64,000 nt of DNA from Thermoanaerobaculia bacterium (GCA_022071945.1 JAJVIN010000029.1:64390-128389); one strand, 5' to 3'; counted from the first letter of the stretch, positions 45,878 to 54,891 are shown. Numbers and translations: made by a program. The notes: generated from the sequence alone by a model not told the origin.

Positions 45878-47310
45878 GCGGCCACCGGCAGACTGATCTC
45901 GAAGGAGGTCCCGCCCAGCGGGGAGGCCCCGAGGCTGACGGTCCCTCCGTTCAGTTCGACGAGAGTCCGGGCAATGTAGAGTCCGAGGCCGCTTCCGGGC
46001 GTCTCGGTCCCGCCGAGCCGGACGAACTTCTCGAGCGCTCTCTCCCTCTCGGGCGCCGGAATCCCGGGTCCGGAGTCCTCCACCCTGAGAACGACCCCGC
46101 CCTGCCGGGAAACTGCCGTGAGACGAACCCGGGCTCCATTGGGAGAGTAGCGGGCGGCGTTCTCCAATCCCAGCCCGAGAGCCTCCGTCACCTGAGCGGG
46201 ATCGACGTCCACGTACCAGTCCGCTCGTGGCATCTCGACCTGGAATGTGTGCTCGATCAGGAGCTCGCCGAACCGGGCCACGGCCGCTTCCAGGATCGCG
46301 TTGGCGGAAACCCGCTCCCTGGCAGCCTTCGCCGTGCCGGACTCCAGGCGGACGACGTTCAGCAGGTCGTCGATCAGGCGGGTCAGCCGCTCGATCGCCT
46401 CCCGCGCTTCGCGCGACTCCTCCGACCCGCCGGTCCGCAGATCGAGGTTCTCCACGGCCATCCTGGCCCCCGTCACCGGGGTCTTCAGGTCGTGGGCGAG
46501 GGTTGCCAGGAGCGTGGACTTGATCTCATCCCTGGCCCGGATCTCTTCCGACGTTCTCGCGATCCGGACGAACTTCTCGCGCTCGAGCGCGACGGCCAGG
46601 AGCGCGGCACATCCCTCCACCATCCGCTCGCTCACGTCGACTCCGTGAGCCACCAGGGCCCCGATCGGCTGGACCCCGAGCCGGATGGGTAGATAGACAT
46701 CCTGCCCCCTCCCCTCGGACGGGAACGTCGCGGACGTCCCCTGCCTGTAGGCGAGATCGCGCAGCTCCTGCTTGATCTCCTTTTCTTCGCCGGAGGACGC
46801 GGAGAGAGTGAGCCGGCCTGTCTCATCGGCCAGGTAGACACGCACGGAGGAGCACTCGAAGGCCTTGCGGAGCCGCTCCGCGGCCACCGCCAGAAGGGAC
46901 TCCCGGTTCGTGTCGGTCAAGAACGCCTGCGAGAGCTGGGTCAGGGTGATCAGATCCCGCCTTTCGGCCTCGACCTGTCGAAGCCTCAGCCGGGATGTTG
47001 CCGAGAGCCGGCCGATGACGAGAGCGACCCCGAGGAACACCAGGAGACCAACGACGTTTCTCGGATCCTCGATGGTGAATGTGTGGATGGGGGGGAGGAA
47101 GAAGAAGTTCAGGCCGAGAGTCGCCAGGACGGCTGCCAGGGCCCCGGGCCCGCTTTCCCACACCCGGGCGATGGTGAAGACCGCGACGAGAAGGACGAGA
47201 GCGTGCGTGGCGTCCGTCAGCGCGGGAAAGAGCCGGAGCAAACCGATCGTGACGCACACGAGAATGGCAGCCGCCGGGTAGCCGAGCCGGGGAGAGAGGA
47301 GGCGCTTCAC
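45874..47310 (-). CDS. kdpD: KdpD-type sensor histidine kinase half (DUF4118 + GAF-like + HisKA + HATPase)
   Basis: 478 residues, GTG start. Four membrane helices (about 12-108) form the DUF4118 domain of KdpD, with LGLNFFFLPPIHTFTI; a GAF-like region follows (about 140-250), then HisKA with the phosphorylated His in LAHDLKTPVTGARMA, and the ATPase domain with ENAARYSP, DSGPGIP and GSGLGLYIA. The cytosolic N-terminal KdpD and Usp domains are missing and are encoded separately at 39324-40463. Together the two genes rebuild a whole KdpD. Coupled to kdpE. Confidence 0.94.
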   Translation of the reverse strand: MKRLLSPRLGYPAAAILVCVTIGLLRLFPALTDATHALVLLVAVFTIARVWESGPGALAAVLATLGLNFFFLPPIHTFTIEDPRNVVGLLVFLGVALVIGRLSATSRLRLRQVEAERRDLITLTQLSQAFLTDTNRESLLAVAAERLRKAFECSSVRVYLADETGRLTLSASSGEEKEIKQELRDLAYRQGTSATFPSEGRGQDVYLPIRLGVQPIGALVAHGVDVSERMVEGCAALLAVALEREKFVRIARTSEEIRARDEIKSTLLATLAHDLKTPVTGARMAVENLDLRTGGSEESREAREAIERLTRLIDDLLNVVRLESGTAKAARERVSANAILEAAVARFGELLIEHTFQVEMPRADWYVDVDPAQVTEALGLGLENAARYSPNGARVRLTAVSRQGGVVLRVEDSGPGIPAPERERALEKFVRLGGTETPGSGLGLYIARTLVELNGGTVSLGASPLGGTSFEISLPVAA

Positions 47311-47360
47311 CCGAGTTCATTCTATTGTCTGGAGGGTCCTCGGGCCTCTTTCTCGAGGAC

Positions 47361-47444
47361 TCACAGCTCCCGGTCCCGATCCAGTAGCGAGAGGACGAAT
47401 CTCCTGACGCTGGCGATCCGGACGAAGAGCCCGAGTTCAGCCAT
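47361..47444 (-). CDS. 27-residue peptide A upstream of the kdpD kinase gene
   Basis: MAELGLFVRIASVRRFVLSL then LDRDREL. Amphipathic/basic, clearly a relative of peptide B at 47523-47606 (MA[ED]LGL..., VLSL[LM]DR...EL in the same positions, same length). Its ribosome site is degraded (CCAGAGAG) compared with peptide B. Possibly a decaying duplicate. Confidence 0.5.
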   Translation of the reverse strand: MAELGLFVRIASVRRFVLSLLDRDREL

Positions 47445-47522
47445 CTCATCTCTCTGGAGCGTCGCGGTCCGGGGCTTGTGGAGGGGCAGCGGCGTGGCGA
47501 GCAAGGCCCGGTCCCCAACGAT

Positions 47523-47606
47523 CTACAACTCGCCGCCCCGGTCCATGAGCGAGAGAACGACCTTTCCGATGATGGCGATGAGTGCCAGGAGCCCGAGGTC
47601 TGCCAT
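47523..47606 (-). CDS. 27-residue hydrophobic peptide B upstream of the kdpD kinase gene
   Basis: MADLGLLALIAIIGKVVLSL then MDRGGEL, with a GGAGG site seven bases before the ATG. The central 17 residues are hydrophobic and may cross or coat the membrane. A paralogue (peptide A) follows in tandem. Too short for normal gene callers; the matching reading frame and length of the two copies argue for real translation. Function unknown; a small regulator of the kinase or a type I toxin-like peptide are options. Confidence 0.55.
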   Translation of the reverse strand: MADLGLLALIAIIGKVVLSLMDRGGEL

Positions 47607-47728
47607 GTTGTGCCTCCGGAGCGCCGCAGACTGGCTGGACCGCTCCGAATAGAGAATGGGGCGGACCCGCGAAGGAAGTCCGGAGCGCTTTCTAAGGGAA
47701 TGCTAAGAATCGCGCGGGCAGGAAGCGG

Positions 47729-48964
47729 TCACCCCTTGACGCACACCACCTGCTTGAGGGTGTGGACGACTTCCACGAGATCGCTCTGCGCCGAGAGCAC
47801 GGCCTCGATCGGCTTGTAGGCCGCCGGAGTCTCGTCGAGGACACCGGAGTCCTTGCGGCATTCGACCCCTTCCGTCGCCCTCATGTGGTCCGAGATCGAG
47901 AAGCGGCGCTTCGCCTCTCCTCTCGACATCGCCCGGCCCGCGCCGTGGCTGCAACTCTCGAAGCTCTCGGGATTCCCCTTGCCCCTGACGATGTAGCTCT
48001 TCGCTCCCATGCTGCCCGGGATGATGCCGTATTCCCCCTCGCGCGCCCTCACCGCGCCCTTGCGCGTGACGAAGACCTCGCGCCCGTAGTGGACCTCTCG
48101 CTCGACGTAGTTGTGATGACAGTTGACGGCGACCACCCCCGCGGAGAAGGGAGGGAGACCTGGAACCCCAGAAACGGCTTCCACGACGCGCTGCATCATC
48201 AAGGTCCTGTTGAGCCGCGCGAAGTCCTGGGCCCAGGCGACCGCGAAGACGTAGTCGGAAAAGTGCTTCGTGCCTTCCTCGAGATAGGCAAGATCGCGGT
48301 CGGGCAGGTTCTTCACGTGGCCGCGCATGTCGTCTCGCGCGAGCTCGATGAAGTACGTGCCGATCTTGTTGCCGACACCCCGCGAGCCGCTGTGAAGGAG
48401 AAACCAGACGGCCTCTTCCTCGTCGAGACAGACCTCGATGAAGTGATTGCCCGTCCCCAGCGTCCCGAGGTGGGTCACGTGATTCGCCTCGGCGATGGCG
48501 CGGTGCTTCTCGACGATTCTGTCGAAGCGATCCGAGAGCTCCTGTTCCCAGAGTTCGAGAACCGTTGCGGGCGGACGTCCCCAGGCCCCACGGTCGCCGC
48601 GTCCGCCGTTGTGGGTCCTGCCGTGAGGAACGGCTGCCTCGATCGCGAGCCGGAGCGGCTTCAGATCGTCGGGAAGGTCCCTTGCGAGAAGGGTGGTCCG
48701 GCTGGCGATCATCCCGCAGCCCAGGTCGACGCCCACGGCGGCCGGGATGATGGCCCGGATCGTCGGGATGACGGCACCCACCGCCGCCCCGATCCCGAGA
48801 TGGATGTCGGGCATCGCGGCGACCCACTTGTAGATGAATGGGAGGCGAGCCACGTTCTTCAGCTGCGCGAGCGCCTCTGCCTCGAACGGCACGCCGCGGG
48901 TCCACGCCTTCACGGGCAACCCGCCCGGGACCTCGATCAGGTTGTAGCGAGGCTTTTCTGACAT
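47729..48964 (-). CDS. rtcB: RNA ligase RtcB
   Basis: 411 residues. tRNA-splicing/RNA repair ligase joining 2',3'-cyclic phosphate (or 3'-phosphate) to 5'-OH RNA ends with GTP and Mn2+. Metal ligands are visible in GVDLGCGM, LGTLGTGNHFIE, LLHSGSRGVGN and VNCHHNY; the guanylylated His lies in CSHGAGRAMSR. I start at MSEKPRYNLIEV (48964) because the upstream extension is low complexity. No archease or RtcA gene is adjacent. Confidence 0.95.
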   Translation of the reverse strand: MSEKPRYNLIEVPGGLPVKAWTRGVPFEAEALAQLKNVARLPFIYKWVAAMPDIHLGIGAAVGAVIPTIRAIIPAAVGVDLGCGMIASRTTLLARDLPDDLKPLRLAIEAAVPHGRTHNGGRGDRGAWGRPPATVLELWEQELSDRFDRIVEKHRAIAEANHVTHLGTLGTGNHFIEVCLDEEEAVWFLLHSGSRGVGNKIGTYFIELARDDMRGHVKNLPDRDLAYLEEGTKHFSDYVFAVAWAQDFARLNRTLMMQRVVEAVSGVPGLPPFSAGVVAVNCHHNYVEREVHYGREVFVTRKGAVRAREGEYGIIPGSMGAKSYIVRGKGNPESFESCSHGAGRAMSRGEAKRRFSISDHMRATEGVECRKDSGVLDETPAAYKPIEAVLSAQSDLVEVVHTLKQVVCVKG

Positions 48965-49700
48965 GCGATAGCTGACGGCTCGGACCGCTCTGGTCCTTGA
49001 TTCTCGCTCACCCGGGGGCTCAGGCGCGGGGCCTCCGCGTGACGCTGATGTATCACTCAAAAATGAGCCATTTGAATCATCGACAGGGCGGGCGGGCGAG
49101 AGCAGACTGAGTGTGGAAAGTTCGGGTGGGGCTCCTGCGCTTTCCGGCTCCGGCGGCCTCCTTTTACCAGAGCACGCGCTCTGGGTTTTCTCAGCCGGGG
49201 CTCATCGAACACCCCTCGGGCTGGGTTCGCCCAGGGGAAAAGCTCCGGGACCGGAGAATCCAAAATCTGGTCCCGGAGCCGGTCTTTGAAACAACGTGCT
49301 GATCTCCTCTCCCCCTCGAGACCAGTTTTCTGGGTGCCCGGCGTCACCGCCCTCAACCATCCCACCCGGCGGTTCATGCCTTGCCCACGTTCCCTGCCAG
49401 GCGCCGGGCACCTATTTTTTCCCTCAGAACGAACAAGCAGTATTCCCCTCCGCCGATGGTGCGTTTGACGCGTCCAGGTGTTGGGATCGGGATTGGGCAG
49501 GGGCAGGGAGGGACAGGCAATTTCAACGAACGACTCAACGAAGTGCGGCGTGGCGCGAACGTATCGGGGAAGAACGAATCCCGTCGGGACGGGCTCAGCG
49601 TGACGCGGGGAGCCGGGGGCGGCGCGCCGCGCAGCGGCGCTGGGCCCCGGCTAATCTCCCGTCGCCCCTTCCGGGGCTCGAAGAGCTGAAAGAGAGACCG
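48965..49700. other. 736-base region without a recognised gene
   Basis: Lies upstream of rtcB and downstream of the rubrerythrin-like gene. I find no protein with family features. It holds the perfect stem-loop at 49243-49278 and a short hairpin GCCCC-TTCC-GGGGC near 49667-49680 just past the rubrerythrin stop. An unannotated RNA or a long rtcB leader is possible. Confidence 0.5.
49243..49278. other. Perfect 10-bp stem-loop in the non-coding region upstream of rtcB
   Basis: CTCCGGGACC and GGTCCCGGAG are exact reverse complements separated by 16 bases. There is no T-run on either strand, so it does not look like an ordinary intrinsic terminator. It could be an RNA structure or a protein-binding dyad. 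Confidence 0.5.
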
Positions 49701-50222
49701 TTACTGGGCGACCGGCTCGTCGGCGAATTCGCTCGGGTCGAGATCGGACTCGGGAGGCAGCTTGGCCATTTCCTGCCTGACGAGGTCCTTGTGGTGCTCC
49801 TCCTCGCCGAGGAGTTCCTGGAAGATCTCCCGGACTCCCGGGTCGGAGACGTACTCGAGGGCCTTCTCGAAGAACTCGTAGGCCTTCGTCTCGGATTCCA
49901 TCGCGACTTCCAGGGCCTGCCGAGGCGTCATGAAGGCTCTCGCCTTGTCGTATTCCGGAGCCTCGACGTCCCAGATCATCGAGCGCTTCACCCGCCTCGG
50001 CGCCTCGCCGAACATCTGCTTGCGGCGGACGCTCAGTTCCTCTCCGTGCTTGGACTCGTTGGCGGCCATGAACTTGTAGAACTCGGCCGCCTCGCTCGTG
50101 TGGTGGACCTCCATCTGGTCGGCGAACTCCTCGTAGCGCTCCCTCGCCTCCTCCTCGATGAGGATGGCGAGGTCGAGGGCGTCCATCAGGGTCAGGGTCG
50201 AGAAATCCACGTTCACTTCCAT
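49701..50222 (-). CDS. Rubrerythrin/ferritin-like di-iron protein
   Basis: 173 residues forming a four-helix bundle. Iron ligands in EEEARERYEEFA, ANESKHGEEL (ExxH), AMESETKAYEFF and LLGEEEHHKDLV (ExxH) follow the rubrerythrin erythrin-domain pattern. No rubredoxin CxxC domain at the C-terminus, so it is a rubrerythrin-type core only. Likely peroxide reduction or iron handling. Transcribed alone, upstream of a long gap. Confidence 0.9.
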   Translation of the reverse strand: MEVNVDFSTLTLMDALDLAILIEEEARERYEEFADQMEVHHTSEAAEFYKFMAANESKHGEELSVRRKQMFGEAPRRVKRSMIWDVEAPEYDKARAFMTPRQALEVAMESETKAYEFFEKALEYVSDPGVREIFQELLGEEEHHKDLVRQEMAKLPPESDLDPSEFADEPVAQ

Positions 50223-50402
50223 CGAGTGTTCCTTTCGTTTCGAGCCGCGGAGATTTTAGCCCGCGCCGAACCGGCAAGAAGGGCCCGGCCGGGACTTTCC
50301 GCGCGAAACCTCCTCCCGCTCGATCCGTACCTGGGTAGTGGGGGTTTGTGTCTTCGAACATCCTCCCCACAACAAGCGACGGGTTTGGGAAAGGGGACCT
50401 TG

Positions 50403-51959
50403 ATGGCTGAGAATCCAGGAATGACACGACGGAAATTGATCGGACTGGGAACGGCGGCGGCGGCGGGGCTCGTCTTGCCAGACGCCCTTCTCACAACCGG
50501 GGAAGCCCTCGCCAAGCCGGCGGGCGCCACCCCGGGAATCGGGTACTTCGGCCGGTTCGGCGTGACGGAAAAGCTGATCCGGGACACGCTTTCCGCCGCG
50601 ATGTCGCGCGGAGGGGACTTCGCCGACATCTTCTTCCAGCACCGCGTCGCCAACAGCTTCGGACTCGAGGATGGCGCCGTCAATCGCGCCTTCTCCGCGG
50701 TCCAGCTCGGCGTCGGCGTGAGGGTCGTCAAGGGCGACCAGACGGGGTACGGATTCACGGAGGATCTCTCCCCCGCCTCCCTGAAGAAAGCCGCCGAGAC
50801 GGCGGCCGCCATCGCCGAGGGCCCCGCGCAACCCCTGGCGAAGAAGTTCCGCGTCGAGAGCAAGGGGGCCTCGCGCTACCCGGTCAAGGTCCGCTGGGAC
50901 GAGATCGCGCCCGCCAAGAAGCTCCCCTTCCTCACGGGCCTGAACGAGCGGGTCTTTTCGGCCGATTCGCGAGTGAAGAAGGTGAACGTCTACTTCGCCG
51001 ACGAGAGCAGCGTCGTCCTGATCGCCGACTCCACCGGACGCATGGTCGAGGACTTCCAGCCCATGACGTCCCTCGGCCTCAGCTGTGTGGCCGAGGCGAA
51101 CGGGAAGAAGGAGCAGAACGGCTACAACGTCGCCTCCAGGGGCGACCTCGCGTACTACTCGCAGGAGAGACTCGACCGGATCGTGAGGGAAGCCGTCTCC
51201 CGGACGATGATCCTCTTTGACGCCGAACCCGCGCCCGCCGGGGAAATGCCCGTCGTCCTCGGGGCCGGAGCCTCCGGCATCCTCTTGCACGAGGCCATCG
51301 GCCACGGCATGGAGGCCGACTTCAACCGGAAAAACGTCTCCATCTACTCGGACAAGATCGGGAAACCCGTCGCCAAGCCCTTCGTCAACATCGTCGACGA
51401 GGGAACTCTCGAGGGGGCCCGGGGCGCCCTCAACGTCGACGACGAGGGGAATCCGGTCGGAAAGACGATGCTCGTGGAGAAGGGGGTCCTCACGACGTAC
51501 CTTCACGACACGATCTCCGCCAAGCACTACAAGGTCAAGCCCACGGGCAATGGCCGCCGCGAGAGCTACCAGCACACGCCGATGCCTCGCATGCGGGCCA
51601 CGTACATGCTGCCGGGACCGCACAAGAAGGACGAGATCATCGCCTCGGTCAAGAAGGGGCTCTTCTGCACGAACTTCTCCAACGGCCAGGTGCAGATCGG
51701 CGCCGGGGACTTCACCTTCTACGTCAAGAACGGGTTTCTCATCGAGGACGGCAAGCTCACCAAGCCGATCAAGGACGTCAACATCATCGGCAACGGCCCG
51801 AAAGTCCTCGAGATGATCGACATGGTCGCCGACGACCTCGTCATCGACGAGGGCGGCTGGACCTGCGGCAAGGACGGACAGAGCGTCCCGGTCTCGCAGG
51901 GGATCCCCACCGTGCGCGTCTCCTCGATCACGGTCGGGGGACGCGGGGCGAAGGGCTGA
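50403..51959 (+). CDS. tldD: TldD-type metalloprotease with Tat signal
   Basis: 518 residues. N-terminal twin-arginine signal (TRRKLIGLGTAAAAGLVLP), unusual for TldD, which is normally cytosolic. Catalytic zinc motif HEAIGHGMEADF (HExxxH) is intact, and the C-terminal half matches the TldD/PmbA fold (PRMRATYML, GQVQIGAGDF). TldD with TldE forms a protease cleaving unfolded or modified peptides. The tldE gene follows 12 bases later. Confidence 0.92.
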   Translation: MAENPGMTRRKLIGLGTAAAAGLVLPDALLTTGEALAKPAGATPGIGYFGRFGVTEKLIRDTLSAAMSRGGDFADIFFQHRVANSFGLEDGAVNRAFSAVQLGVGVRVVKGDQTGYGFTEDLSPASLKKAAETAAAIAEGPAQPLAKKFRVESKGASRYPVKVRWDEIAPAKKLPFLTGLNERVFSADSRVKKVNVYFADESSVVLIADSTGRMVEDFQPMTSLGLSCVAEANGKKEQNGYNVASRGDLAYYSQERLDRIVREAVSRTMILFDAEPAPAGEMPVVLGAGASGILLHEAIGHGMEADFNRKNVSIYSDKIGKPVAKPFVNIVDEGTLEGARGALNVDDEGNPVGKTMLVEKGVLTTYLHDTISAKHYKVKPTGNGRRESYQHTPMPRMRATYMLPGPHKKDEIIASVKKGLFCTNFSNGQVQIGAGDFTFYVKNGFLIEDGKLTKPIKDVNIIGNGPKVLEMIDMVADDLVIDEGGWTCGKDGQSVPVSQGIPTVRVSSITVGGRGAKG

Positions 51960-51971
51960 GGGGGAATGACG

Positions 51972-53300
51972 ATGTCAAAGAACCCTCTCCTCGAAACCGC
52001 CCAGAACGCCATAAAGATCGCGCTTGCCAAGGGGGCCAAGGAAGCAGCCGCACGGGCCTACACGGTCCGGGACGTGGAAGTCCGCTGGCGCGATGGCAAG
52101 GTCGAGAAGGTCCAGGAGGCCACGACCAAGGGTCTGGGGCTTCAGCTCTACGCGGACGGACGGTACTCCTCCGTCACCACGAGCGACCTGAGGCCCGAGG
52201 CTGTCGAGAAGTTCATCGCCGACTCCCTGGCCATGACGAAGGTCCTGACCGTCGATCCGTTCCGGTCTCTTCCCGATCCCGAGCTCTACAAGGGCCAAGC
52301 CGCCATCGACCTGTTGCTGGAAGACCCGAAGTACGCCGACATCACGGCCCCGGCCCGGCGGCAGATCACGAGGGATCTCGAGGCAGCGGCCCGCAACGTG
52401 CCGGGCAGCTCCGCGATCCTGTCCGTGACGACCTCGTTCAACGACACCCTGGCGGAGTCCGTCCGGGTCCACTCCAACGGCTTCACCGGATCCCGCCGCG
52501 ACACGTCCTTCTGGGCCGGTACCGAAGTGAGCGTGAAGGACTCGGACGGGAGAAGGCCCGAGGACTACTCGTTCGCCGGATCCCGGTTCTTCTCCTCGCT
52601 TCCCGCCATCACCGCGACCGGGGCCGAGGCCTCTCGCCGGGCGCTTTCCCGCCTCGGCGCAAAGAAGGGTGAGACGGCCGTCCTGACCATGGCGGTGGAG
52701 AGCCGTTCCGCCGGAAGACTCATGAGCACCCTCCTCGGACCGCTCTCCGGAGCCTCGATCCAGCAGAAGCGTTCGTTTCTCGAGGGCAAGACCGGGACCC
52801 AGATCGGGAGCCCGCTCCTGACGATCTCCGACGATCCGCTCATCCCGAAAGGGTTCGGGTCGAGGCTCTTCGACGGCGAGGGTCTGGCCGCGAAGGTCCT
52901 GCCGGTCTTTGATCAGGGCGTCCTGAAGAACTACTTCATCGACACCTACTATGGGAAGAAGCTCAAGGCCGCCCCCACGACGGGCGGAGTCTCGAACCTC
53001 TCCTGGAAGCTCGGAACCAAGGGCCAGGAAGAGCTCCTCTTGGACATGAAGGACGGCATCCTGGTGACCGGGTTTCTCGGGGGGAACTCCAACGGCACGA
53101 CGGGTGACTTCTCGCTGGGTGTCCAGGGGTTCCGCGTGAGGGGCGGAGCGATCGGAGAACCCGTCTCGGAGATGAACATCTCCGGGAACCACCTCGAGTT
53201 CTGGAAGCGGCTCGCGGCGGTCGGGAACGACCCCTACCCGTATTCGACGCTCCGGACGCCGACTCTCGTTTTCGAGGGTGTCCAGTTCGCCGGTCTCTGA
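51972..53300 (+). CDS. tldE: TldE/PmbA-like protease partner
   Basis: 442 residues of the TldD/PmbA family lacking the HExxxH motif, as expected of the non-catalytic TldE subunit. Conserved parts: GLGLQLYADGRYSS, LFDGEGLAAKVLPVFDQGVLKNYFIDTYYGKK and MNISGNHLEFW. Starts at 51972 with GAGGGGG eight bases upstream; another ATG at 51966 is too close to it. No signal peptide is visible, although its TldD partner has one. Followed by a terminator. Confidence 0.92.
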   Translation: MSKNPLLETAQNAIKIALAKGAKEAAARAYTVRDVEVRWRDGKVEKVQEATTKGLGLQLYADGRYSSVTTSDLRPEAVEKFIADSLAMTKVLTVDPFRSLPDPELYKGQAAIDLLLEDPKYADITAPARRQITRDLEAAARNVPGSSAILSVTTSFNDTLAESVRVHSNGFTGSRRDTSFWAGTEVSVKDSDGRRPEDYSFAGSRFFSSLPAITATGAEASRRALSRLGAKKGETAVLTMAVESRSAGRLMSTLLGPLSGASIQQKRSFLEGKTGTQIGSPLLTISDDPLIPKGFGSRLFDGEGLAAKVLPVFDQGVLKNYFIDTYYGKKLKAAPTTGGVSNLSWKLGTKGQEELLLDMKDGILVTGFLGGNSNGTTGDFSLGVQGFRVRGGAIGEPVSEMNISGNHLEFWKRLAAVGNDPYPYSTLRTPTLVFEGVQFAGL

Positions 53301-53326
53301 GAACGGATTTCGAAGAAACACGCTTC

Positions 53327-53355
53327 GGCCCGGGGCTCGTGCTCCGGGCCTTTTT
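53327..53355 (+). terminator. Intrinsic terminator after tldE
   Basis: GGCCCGGGGC, loop TCGT, GCTCCGGGCC (one G-T pair), then TTTTT. Ends the tldD-tldE operon. Confidence 0.88.
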
Positions 53356-53448
53356 CGTTCCGGCTTTGTCGCCACCCTAAATGCCCGTAGACTAGGGAAA
53401 AAGCACCCGGTTTTCGATTCTTCCAAAACTCAAAGCCGGAGGAGAGAC

Positions 53449-54345
53449 ATGAACTACCACATCGTCGGAAGCGACGGCAACGAATACGGGCCGTACAGCG
53501 CCGAACAATTGAAGGGCTACGTCGCCGAGGGCCGGATCAGCCTGACGACGCAGGCCCGCCCCGCCGAAGGCGGGGACTGGAAGCCCCTATCTTCTTACCC
53601 CGAGTTCGGCGGGGCACCGGCGGCGGCGCCGTCCGCCCCCGCTCCCGCCCTCCCGACCCCTTCCTATTCCGCTCCGTCGTATGGAGCGCCGGCCTACGCG
53701 GCGCCCTCTGCCGGCGGGTTCCCGTGGGAACTCCGCCAGACGCTCGGCTTCATGCCCGCCCTCACCGAGAGCGTCCGGATGCTGGCCCTCAGTCCGAAAG
53801 AGGCCTTCTCCAAGATCCAGGAGAAGGGGGACTTCGTGTCCCCAATGCTCTTCGGCCTCCTGGTGTCCTGGGCGGGAATCCTCGTTTCCTCGATCTGGCA
53901 GCTTCTGTTTGGAGCGTCCATGCAGTCTTTGATGCCCTCCGGCATGCGTGGCCAGATGGCGGGATCGGCCGTCCAGACCGTGGCGATCCTGGTCCTTTGG
54001 CCCATCATCTACGTCATCGCGTTGTTCATCGGCGCCGGCATCAATCACCTATTCCTTATGCTGTTTGGTGCGCTCAACACTTCTACGTCGGGCTTCGAAG
54101 GTACACTTCGGACCAACGCCTACTCGATGATCGCCTATCTGGCGTCAGTCATACCGGTGCTGGGTGGCCTCGCCACCCTGATCTGGGCACTCATCCTAAT
54201 GGTCATCGGCGCTCAGGCCATGCACAAGTGCAGCCAAGGGAGAGCGATCGCTGGTATCGTCGTGCCCTATGCGCTCTGTTGTGTGTGCATGTTCGCCGTG
54301 ATGTTCTTGGGCGTAGCCGCCATCATGGGCGCCGCCGGCCGCTGA
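53449..54345 (+). CDS. GYF_2-Yip1 domain membrane protein (complete copy)
   Basis: 298 residues. GYF_2 domain at 1-52 (YHIVGSDGNEYGPYSAEQLKGYV), a Pro/Ala/Tyr-rich linker to about 95, then a Yip1-type membrane domain with about five helices (MLFGLLVSWAGILVSSIWQL, PIIYVIALFIGAGINHLF, VIPVLGGLATLIWALIL, CVCMFAVMFLGVAAIMGAAG). A GGAGGAG site precedes the ATG. Yip1-family proteins in eukaryotes organise membranes for transport; the bacterial role is unknown. First gene of the module that recurs at 56905 and 59486. Confidence 0.88.
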   Translation: MNYHIVGSDGNEYGPYSAEQLKGYVAEGRISLTTQARPAEGGDWKPLSSYPEFGGAPAAAPSAPAPALPTPSYSAPSYGAPAYAAPSAGGFPWELRQTLGFMPALTESVRMLALSPKEAFSKIQEKGDFVSPMLFGLLVSWAGILVSSIWQLLFGASMQSLMPSGMRGQMAGSAVQTVAILVLWPIIYVIALFIGAGINHLFLMLFGALNTSTSGFEGTLRTNAYSMIAYLASVIPVLGGLATLIWALILMVIGAQAMHKCSQGRAIAGIVVPYALCCVCMFAVMFLGVAAIMGAAGR

Positions 54346-54364
54346 CCGGGCAGAAACTTGTGTG

Positions 54365-54399
54365 GAGCCCCTCGCGCGATCCGCCGGGGGGCTCTTTCT
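54365..54399 (+). terminator. Hairpin between the Yip1 and DUF2752 genes
   Basis: GAGCCCC...GGGGCTC with a 16-base loop and TTTCTC directly after, ending one base before the ATG of the DUF2752 gene. It could be a terminator or a translation-masking structure; an equivalent hairpin lies at 60084-60114. Confidence 0.65.
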
Positions 54400-54400
54400 C

Positions 54401-54817
54401 ATGTTGAAGCCTCCGCCATTCCCAACGAAGCGGCCCGGATTCGGTGCTGTCTGGGCCATGGCTGCGTTCTCGGCCCTCCTCGTGGGGCTTCTTGCCGCCT
54501 CCACTTCCCTCAGGGGGCTCCTCCACCTTCCGATACCCTGCGCTTTCAAGTCATTGACCGGCTTCCCGAGCGCCGGGTGCGACTCGATGAGGTCTGTCAG
54601 AGCGTTCGTTGCCCTCGACCCATGGGCGGCCTTCATCGCCAACCCGCTCTTCTCCCTGGGTCTCGTGCTCTTCGTCGGCGGCGGGCAGCACTCCCTCGTC
54701 TCGCTTCTGGCTGCGAGAGCGGTGAAGACGCCAGCAACTCCCCTATCGTGGTTCCGCTGGACCCTCGTGGCGACCGTAGGCTTGACCCGGGCCTGGATGA
54801 TCTTCGACAGGCGCTGA
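54401..54817 (+). CDS. DUF2752 membrane protein, copy 1 (motif degenerated)
   Basis: 138 residues with three hydrophobic helices. DUF2752 proteins carry a conserved PCAGCGSTR motif; here it is FPSAGCDSMR, having lost the first Cys and the Gly-Ser-Thr core that copies 2 and 3 keep. The rest (DPWAAFIANPLFS, WFRWTLVAT) is similar to the other copies. The loss suggests relaxed selection. Function of the family is unknown. Confidence 0.85.
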   Translation: MLKPPPFPTKRPGFGAVWAMAAFSALLVGLLAASTSLRGLLHLPIPCAFKSLTGFPSAGCDSMRSVRAFVALDPWAAFIANPLFSLGLVLFVGGGQHSLVSLLAARAVKTPATPLSWFRWTLVATVGLTRAWMIFDRR

Positions 54818-54891
54818 CATCGACGATACCTTCAGATGGGGACTCGCGCCGATGGGTTCCAGCCCTCCACCCCAGGAGAAGCTTGGCGATT

